DNA of 19,294 nt from JACCYQ01 sp036675565 (GTDB lineage: Bacteria; Bacteroidota; Bacteroidia; Chitinophagales; Chitinophagaceae), in contig JAKFER010000033.1 in the NCBI GenBank assembly GCA_036675565.1, positions 1 to 19,294 of the forward strand, written 5' to 3'. Of the stretch, positions 15,021-19,294 are shown piece by piece. The notes below the pieces were generated by a model. It did no database searches, was not told where the DNA came from, and saw only the letters and a program-made list of their open reading frames with translations. The first letter of the stretch is position 1; the number at the start of each line of letters is the position of its first letter. A program made the translations under genes and the position numbers.

Positions 15021-15297
15021 TGTTAAGTTTAGGGCTTAAGGTTTAGGGTTTAGTTGTTTAGTCAATCAGAGTTTAAAGGTTTAAGGGTTTAAAAGTTTAA
15101 TGACTAATCCATTTGTTTAGTTGTTGAGACGTTTAGTTGTTTAGTCAATTAGTGTTTTGAATTTCTCATAGTCAACTTATCAACCTATCAACGTCAACTT
15201 ATCAACCTATCAACTTAACAACCTACTCAGCCTAATTCCAAATTCCTAATATCCTAATTCCATTTTATTCAACCAATCAACTTATCAACCATTCAAC
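15021..15297. repeat. Long low-complexity mosaic between convergent genes
   Basis: This fills the 305-nt gap between acs and the L,D-transpeptidase; no gene is seen. The left half is G-form (15021-15165) with GTTTAG words; the 19-mer GTTTAGTTGTTTAGTCAAT occurs at 15048-15066 and 15131-15149. The right half is C-form (15167-15297): a 22-bp TCAAC-type unit in perfect tandem (15171-15192, 15193-15214); CCTAATTCCAAATTCC (15231-15246, identical to 7421-7436); and TCAACTTATCAACC again (about 15277-15290). The plus strand has no G from 15231 to 15306, running into the end of the transpeptidase gene. Confidence 0.8.
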
Positions 15298-15867
15298 TTA
15301 CTTTCTGATCGTTACCTGCGTACCAACCGGGATAAAGCGGTATAATTCTTCCACATCTTTATTCTTCATGGATATACATCCCAACGTCCAGTTTTTATAC
15401 CGATCAATCTGGTAATCTTCCCTGGGCCAGGTTCCATGAATACCGATGGCTCCACCGATTTTTGCATTCTTTGGAATTTCACCTCTTTGTTTGCGCATAT
15501 TAAACCTGTCAAAACTTTCTTTTGTCGGATAATTGATATGCATGAAACGGCTCCATTTATCATGCGGTTTTTTTCCCTGGATCATGAAGCTGCCTTCTGG
15601 TGTACGGCGATCGCCTTCCATTTTTTTATCTTCTAAAGGATTGGCACCAAATACAACCGGGTATGTAGCATACCAGCCTTTTTCATCATATACACTCAAT
15701 TCATAATCAGATTTGTCAATGATGATATACACTTTGCCGGATGGTTTTACCGCGGCATGTGTTTTTAAGAATAAGTTAGCAGGTTTATTATTTGATGTTG
15801 AATAAAGTGGGGCGTAAAATAATCCGCTTGCCACCAGGGTAAAAAAAAGTAGGAGGGTTGATTTCAT
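15298..15867 (-). CDS. Exported L,D-transpeptidase (YkuD domain)
   Basis: A 189-residue protein with an N-terminal signal sequence (residues 1-19) followed by a YkuD catalytic domain (about 45-188). The conserved motif is present as 'IGIHGTW' (H144, G145) and 'TLGCISM' with nucleophile C164. It would form 3-3 peptidoglycan cross-links or attach proteins to peptidoglycan in the periplasm; carboxypeptidase activity is also known in the family. 'DRRTPEGSFMI' is the usual strand before the active site. The start ATG at 15867 is preceded 3 nt upstream by a 9-bp inverted repeat, so the leader could fold. Transcribed alone, converging on acs. Confidence 0.9.
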   Translation of the reverse strand: MKSTLLLFFTLVASGLFYAPLYSTSNNKPANLFLKTHAAVKPSGKVYIIIDKSDYELSVYDEKGWYATYPVVFGANPLEDKKMEGDRRTPEGSFMIQGKKPHDKWSRFMHINYPTKESFDRFNMRKQRGEIPKNAKIGGAIGIHGTWPREDYQIDRYKNWTLGCISMKNKDVEELYRFIPVGTQVTIRK

Positions 15868-15870
15868 ATC

Positions 15871-15908
15871 GAGTCCGTTTATGCTGTCCAGACTATTGTA
15901 ACGGACTC
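15871..15908. promoter_or_regulatory. Inverted repeat in the L,D-transpeptidase leader
   Basis: Perfect 9-bp arms GAGTCCGTT (15871-15879) and AACGGACTC (15900-15908) are separated by 20 nt. They lie immediately upstream (4-41 nt) of the minus-strand ATG. The loop contains a smaller GTC-CA-GAC palindrome (15887-15894). This could be an operator or an RNA hairpin next to the start codon. No T-run accompanies it. Confidence 0.5.
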
Positions 15909-16008
15909 ATTGCCTGTTTATTTTTTATTGTGGAAATCTTTTAACGCGATGTTTACAATAACACCCAAATTAGGTATTTATCATAAGTAATCAAACCCAA
16001 AAACAACT

Positions 16009-16419
16009 TTATGATACCGTAACCTTCGGCGTAATTTTTTTCGCTTCGTTGATCATTTCCCGTACGGCTTCCACCGAAGGAATACGACCCGTTAATCCAT
16101 ATTGTTTATTCACCACTAAAAGTTTATCGTGTAATGTAGCAGCCATTTGCTGAGACAATGCTTTTACAGAACCCACTCCTGCTGCATCCAGTAATTCTGC
16201 AAATTGTGCAGCAATACCATTGATGCGCATCAGATCTGCATGATTTACCCAGGTACTCACTAATGATTCCGGTATATCTGTTTTATCAGCGACCTGTGCT
16301 CTTCCTTTTTTAGTTCCTGCTTTTTCTAATAACGCGTTGGTTGATGCAATACCGATGCTGCGCAGTCGTTCTCCATAGGTTACACCGATGCCTTCTATAT
16401 CTTCTATTGGGTATGCCAT
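16009..16419 (-). CDS. DUF4332 domain-containing protein
   Basis: A 136-residue soluble protein matching the DUF4332 pattern: two helix-hairpin-helix-like halves, 'IEGIGVTYGERLRSIGI' (8-24) and 'INGIAAQFAELLDAAGV' (66-82), joined by 'LVSTWVNHADLMRI'. HhH motifs of this kind often bind nucleic acid nonspecifically. The biological role of the family is not established. It ends without an obvious terminator 141 nt before the L,D-transpeptidase start and has its own promoter-like sequence. Confidence 0.85.
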   Translation of the reverse strand: MAYPIEDIEGIGVTYGERLRSIGIASTNALLEKAGTKKGRAQVADKTDIPESLVSTWVNHADLMRINGIAAQFAELLDAAGVGSVKALSQQMAATLHDKLLVVNKQYGLTGRIPSVEAVREMINEAKKITPKVTVS

Positions 16420-16444
16420 ACAATTAGATTTTAAATTATTGTTG

Positions 16445-16475
16445 GTAAGATAATTAATAAAACTGCATGGCCAAA
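16445..16475 (-). promoter_or_regulatory. Putative promoter of the DUF4332 gene
   Basis: On the minus strand TTTG (16472-16475), a 19-bp spacer, then TATCTTAC (16445-16452). Spacing is good, with two mismatches in the last bases of TAnnTTTG. The ATG is 25 nt further on. Confidence 0.4.
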
Positions 16476-16502
16476 AATAAAAAGGCGCGGCATTTTTTCA
16501 AA

Positions 16503-16541
16503 TAAAAAAATGGTTGCGATCTTTTAGGTTCGCAACCATTT
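16503..16541 (-). terminator. Rho-independent terminator of the sigma/anti-sigma/OMP operon
   Basis: A perfect 12-bp stem on the minus strand: AAATGGTTGCGA (plus 16508-16519) pairs with TCGCAACCATTT (16530-16541) across a 10-nt loop. A T-run on the minus strand follows (the A-run at plus 16504-16510). It lies 47 nt past the stop of the outer-membrane protein gene. Confidence 0.9.
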
Positions 16542-16588
16542 ATTGTTAAAGGATAAACAAATTATCCTCATTAAAATTATTTATAAGA

Positions 16589-17443
16589 CTACCAGTTACT
16601 AAACCTGATGCCTACATTATAGGGGCGTTGAGAAAGTCCATTTTCGTGCAAATCAGTAATGGCATAGCTACCATATAATCTTACCGGTCCTAATCCAAGT
16701 TCACCAATATAAGCCAGCTTCCAGCGATTTAATCCAAGATCCCCTTTTTCTTTTTGCTTTCCATTTTCATCGCTGATCTGTTTGTTGCGGCTGCTGTACA
16801 AATAACCTCCGCTGATACCGGCACTTAAACTCAAACCCCTGTTACCTGATTTGGGTGTTGTGTTAAAATTGATCATCAAAGGAACCGTCACATAATCTGC
16901 AGCCAGTTTGTTTTTGGAGAATTCCATGTTTTCTTCCCACAATATTTGCGGAGGACTTGACTCTTTATAACTGATCGGGTTATCTTTTTTGTAACGGTAA
17001 TTATTCAATTCAACACCCAAACCGTATTTCAGGTTCACAACATGTTTAATCACATTCAGTTTCTGCATGAAGACCCAGATATTAACGTTAACGGATTTAC
17101 CGGTGCGTAATTTAAAATCATCTTTCCCAAAACTATGTGCTCCACTTTCCAAATATCCTGATGACATAGCGATGCTGTAATTTGTATTATCTGCATAGTT
17201 GCTGAAACCCAGGTCAACGATCCACCAGTTGGTGCTGATATTTGTATTATTATTTCTCTTGCGGTTCTGAATCGTAAAATCGCGTTCCTGGCGACGGGCA
17301 CTGTCCTGCGTACCTCCCTTTTTAATAATAACAATACCGCCTATCCTGATGGTATCAGCCTGTGGTTTAGCCGTTGTGTCTGTCTGCGCCATCCCGGTTA
17401 AGGACAAAGCGATCAATGTGCAAAGTGTAAAAAAACTTTTCAT
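16589..17443 (-). CDS. Outer-membrane beta-barrel protein
   Basis: A 284-residue exported protein. A signal peptide (1-19, ending 'GMAQ') is followed by a charged, low-complexity stretch (20-75) and then alternating hydrophobic/polar beta-strands with aromatic girdles, such as 'WWIVDLGFSNYADNTNYSI', 'VVNLKYGLGVELNNY', 'LSLSAGISGGYLYS' and 'PVRLYGSYAIT'. It ends in the barrel-like 'NVGIRFSNW'. This fits a PorT/OmpX-like eight- to twelve-strand barrel; no enzymatic motif is seen. It is the third gene of an operon with an ECF sigma factor and its anti-sigma-like partner, 38 nt downstream of the latter, so it is probably part of, or controlled by, that envelope response. A strong terminator follows it. 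Confidence 0.8.
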   Translation of the reverse strand: MKSFFTLCTLIALSLTGMAQTDTTAKPQADTIRIGGIVIIKKGGTQDSARRQERDFTIQNRKRNNNTNISTNWWIVDLGFSNYADNTNYSIAMSSGYLESGAHSFGKDDFKLRTGKSVNVNIWVFMQKLNVIKHVVNLKYGLGVELNNYRYKKDNPISYKESSPPQILWEENMEFSKNKLAADYVTVPLMINFNTTPKSGNRGLSLSAGISGGYLYSSRNKQISDENGKQKEKGDLGLNRWKLAYIGELGLGPVRLYGSYAITDLHENGLSQRPYNVGIRFSNW

Positions 17444-17463
17444 GTGTTTGTTTTTAATGGTAA

Positions 17464-17478
17464 CCTGTAAAAAACAGG
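17464..17478 (-). other. Short intercistronic hairpin
   Basis: CCTGT/ACAGG with a five-base A/T loop lies in the 38-nt gap between the anti-sigma-like gene and the outer-membrane protein gene. On the minus strand the loop is TTTTT. It is too weak to call a terminator; it may mark an RNA-processing or attenuation point. Confidence 0.3.
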
Positions 17479-17481
17479 AAG

Positions 17482-18561
17482 TTATTTAAGATTGATTGCG
17501 AAGCCACCTACCAGCAATTTATCATCTTCATTGGCAGCTGCGATGTTGGTTGTGCGTTCAAAAATCCTGGTAGCTTTCCGGAAAAACCCGCGGATCTTTT
17601 TGTTTTCAGGTTCCACATCTGCAGCATAAATAAACTGGTTATTTTCAGGTGGTGCTTCATTTGTAGTACGCACTGGCAGATCATTTGTTACAACCTGTTC
17701 GTTAATATTTTGTTTATGGAGATTGGCATACAGGCGATCTTCTTCAGCAAGAATTTCTTTTACTCTAACGGGAATGCCTATGGGCTTTTCCAGTTCATTT
17801 GTTGTTGCAGCTGCCATGTCATCATCCGTATTTTGTGGCTGCTGTTTTTTAACCGGCTGCTGCACAGCGGCGAATTGTACCGGGGCCGGATTTTTTTCTA
17901 TGATATCTTTTAGTATGGGTGAAGAGGTGGCAGGTTCAGCATCTGCCGTTTGATTTTCATTGTTCGTGGCAGGAATGGTTTTATCAATCACTGATTCTTT
18001 TGTTTGCTTTGATGGCTCACTGGCAGTGATGATTGCATCCGTATCGCCGGAATTATTGGAGAACATAAAAATGCCGGTGCCCGCTGCAATAATAACAGCA
18101 GCCGCAATGGCTTGTTTTAACCAGCGTACCGGGTACATTCTTTTTACTTCTTCGTGGCGATATAGAGAAGATTTATCACCAAAAACAACAGCCGTATCGG
18201 GCTCTGAGCGGGTTTCTTTTAACCAGTTCAGCTCCTGCTGTGCATATGGGTGCAGTGCCAGGAATTTTTCAAGTTCCACTACTTCGTGGTGTAAAAGTTC
18301 ACCATCCACATGCTGAACCAAAAAGCTTTCGTAATTATAAATATTGATAAGGGATGAATCGCCAACCATCAATTGTTCTTTACCTTCAAAAACAAGATCC
18401 TGGTCAGGAGAGAAAATGGTTTGTTTCAGGGAATCCATTTCTCTTTGAAGATCCGGGTTGGCTAACAGGAAATCTTCTACGGCTTTTCTTTCTTCCTGGT
18501 TTAATTCATTATCCAGGTAAAGAATAAAAAAGTCTTCGTAATTATGGTGGTTGATGTTCAT
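17482..18561 (-). CDS. Membrane anti-sigma-factor-like protein with duplicated N-domain
   Basis: A single-pass membrane protein of 359 residues. The cytoplasmic N-terminus carries two similar segments of about 58 residues (8-65 and 77-135). Both follow the pattern NYE-F---------D-EL...E-FL---P--Q-E---LK-T...PD----F--K--L, suggesting an internal duplication. One transmembrane helix (about 148-168) is followed by a long, low-complexity, Asn/Glu/Pro/Thr-rich periplasmic part. The zinc-binding HxxxCxxC motif of ZAS anti-sigma factors is absent. The ATG at 18561 lies 1 nt after the sigma-factor stop, which favours it over an upstream TTG at 18579. The role as anti-sigma factor rests on this coupling and on topology. 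The periplasmic part may sense envelope state. Confidence 0.75.
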   Translation of the reverse strand: MNINHHNYEDFFILYLDNELNQEERKAVEDFLLANPDLQREMDSLKQTIFSPDQDLVFEGKEQLMVGDSSLINIYNYESFLVQHVDGELLHHEVVELEKFLALHPYAQQELNWLKETRSEPDTAVVFGDKSSLYRHEEVKRMYPVRWLKQAIAAAVIIAAGTGIFMFSNNSGDTDAIITASEPSKQTKESVIDKTIPATNNENQTADAEPATSSPILKDIIEKNPAPVQFAAVQQPVKKQQPQNTDDDMAAATTNELEKPIGIPVRVKEILAEEDRLYANLHKQNINEQVVTNDLPVRTTNEAPPENNQFIYAADVEPENKKIRGFFRKATRIFERTTNIAAANEDDKLLVGGFAINLK

Positions 18562-18562
18562 G

Positions 18563-19048
18563 TTATAATACGTTTTCAATCTTCACTAAATATTCTTTTA
18601 ATTGAACCCGGGCACGATGCAGGTAAACTTTTACCTGGCTGCTGTTTAATCCAGTGATCTGTCCAATTTCTTCGTAGCTGTATCCTTCATAATCCTTTAA
18701 TAAAACCAGCGACCGTTGTGTTTCGGGCAGCCGGGCCAGGGCTTCATCCAAAATCTTTTTTAAATTATTGACCGGCCGGTTAAACACTTTTACTTCTGCA
18801 TTGAATTCATCTTTCAACTGGATGCGTTTGACTTTCCGGATGTGGTCAATCATCTGGTGATAAGCAACCGTAAAAAGATAGGATTTTGATTTGGCTGCAT
18901 CAATCTCCAAACGATTCCGCCACATTTTCTCAAATGCAGTTTGAACCACATCTCTTGCATCTTCTTCATGTTTCAGGTTTTTTACAATAAACCTGAACAC
19001 GTTGTCAGCATAAAGATTCACACATTCGTTATATTCAAATTCGGACAT
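18563..19048 (-). CDS. ECF-family RNA polymerase sigma factor
   Basis: A 161-residue sigma-70 family protein. Region 2 lies at about 10-76: 'EEDARDVVQTAFEKMWRN' (28-45) and the -10-reading helix 'YHQMIDHIRK' (63-72). Region 4 lies at about 102-152: 'LPETQRSLVLLKDYEGYSYEEIGQ' then the helix-turn-helix 'GLNSSQVKVYLHRAR'. Regions 1 and 3 are absent, as in ECF factors. It is translationally coupled to the anti-sigma-like gene (1-nt gap) and followed by an outer-membrane protein gene, a layout common in Bacteroidota. A TAACTTTA box (19068-19075, minus) 19 nt upstream of the ATG may be its promoter; autoregulation is plausible but not shown. Confidence 0.93.
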   Translation of the reverse strand: MSEFEYNECVNLYADNVFRFIVKNLKHEEDARDVVQTAFEKMWRNRLEIDAAKSKSYLFTVAYHQMIDHIRKVKRIQLKDEFNAEVKVFNRPVNNLKKILDEALARLPETQRSLVLLKDYEGYSYEEIGQITGLNSSQVKVYLHRARVQLKEYLVKIENVL

Positions 19049-19067
19049 AAACAGTAGGAAAGCAGGC

Positions 19068-19075
19068 TAAAGTTA
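19068..19075 (-). promoter_or_regulatory. Putative -7 element of the sigma operon
   Basis: TAACTTTA on the minus strand, one mismatch from TAnnTTTG, 19 nt before the sigma ATG. No well-spaced -33 TTTG is seen; an ECF-type promoter is also possible. Confidence 0.3.
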
Positions 19076-19144
19076 CTTCATTAACCCTTTTTTTAGGTGA
19101 AACGTATTGTGTATATAAAAAGTTACAGCGATTTATAAAAAAAA

Positions 19145-19294
19145 TCAAAAACTAAACTGGCTGCTTGCATTGATTGGGGTTGGCAGGTTTTCCCAGATCA
19201 TCAAACCCGGAATTTTTTGATCCGGATCTTGCTCATCCATACCCTCTGAGCAAAAAGCGGTGCAGGTTTCAGAAGCATGAGCCATGAACGCCAT
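19145..19294 (-). CDS. Possible 3' end of a gene cut by the window edge
   Basis: A minus-strand frame open from the window edge to a TGA at 19145-19147 (49 codons visible). The residues read 'ASETCTAFCSEGMDEQDPDQ' then 'IPGLMIWENLPTP'. A T-rich run follows the stop on that strand, as expected at a gene end. In-frame ATG codons occur at 19294 and 19285, so it could be a complete small gene or the tail of a longer one. It is not recognised and is too short for a firm call. Confidence 0.35.
   Translation of the reverse strand: MAFMAHASETCTAFCSEGMDEQDPDQKIPGLMIWENLPTPINASSQFSF

Noticed and set aside
15171..15300. CRISPR array
   Set aside because: The repeats are short, degenerate and mostly contiguous, with no equal-length unique spacers and no cas genes nearby.

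Overview
The window looks like chromosomal DNA of a member of the Bacteroidota, most likely a Chitinophagaceae-type organism. This is inferred from gene content and promoter style, because there is no rRNA. Supporting signs are moderate GC, mostly no Shine-Dalgarno sequences, several TTTG...TAnnTTTG-like promoters, an MG2/TonB-plug surface protein without a barrel, a fused isobutyryl-CoA mutase, an AmgK-RapZ fusion, and an ECF sigma/membrane anti-sigma/outer-membrane protein operon.

Layout, left to right. A calcineurin-like phosphoesterase (+) converges on a secreted MG2/plug-domain protein (-), which lies downstream of icmF (-), a 1154-residue B12-dependent acyl-CoA mutase fused to its G-protein chaperone. 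Divergent from icmF is a two-gene unit (+): a sugar kinase fused to a RapZ C-terminal domain, then a MurU-like sugar-1-phosphate nucleotidyltransferase. Together they fit a peptidoglycan amino-sugar salvage route. Next are a secreted M1 metallopeptidase (+), a small YtxH-domain protein and a small polar hypothetical protein ending at a strong terminator, and acetyl-CoA synthetase (+). On the minus strand follow an exported L,D-transpeptidase, a DUF4332 protein, and an operon (read right to left) of ECF sigma factor, anti-sigma-like membrane protein with a duplicated N-terminal domain, and outer-membrane beta-barrel protein. A short open frame touches the right edge.

The least ordinary feature is in the intergenic DNA. 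Six gaps carry four families of low-complexity words: CTAAAC/GTTTAG; TTTGAAAATTTG/CAAATTTTCAAA; CCTAATTCCAAATTCC and its complement; TCAACTTATCAACC. Exact 16-22 bp copies recur kilobases apart in direct or inverted orientation. In the five complete gaps a G-containing, C-poor form lies predominantly on the left and a C-containing, G-poor form on the right, so each gap tends to be an imperfect inverted repeat that looks similar on either strand. One gap has a perfect 8 x 8-bp tandem array, and another has 99 consecutive bases without G. I know no named element that explains this. No mobile-element gene, CRISPR array, tRNA or rRNA was seen.
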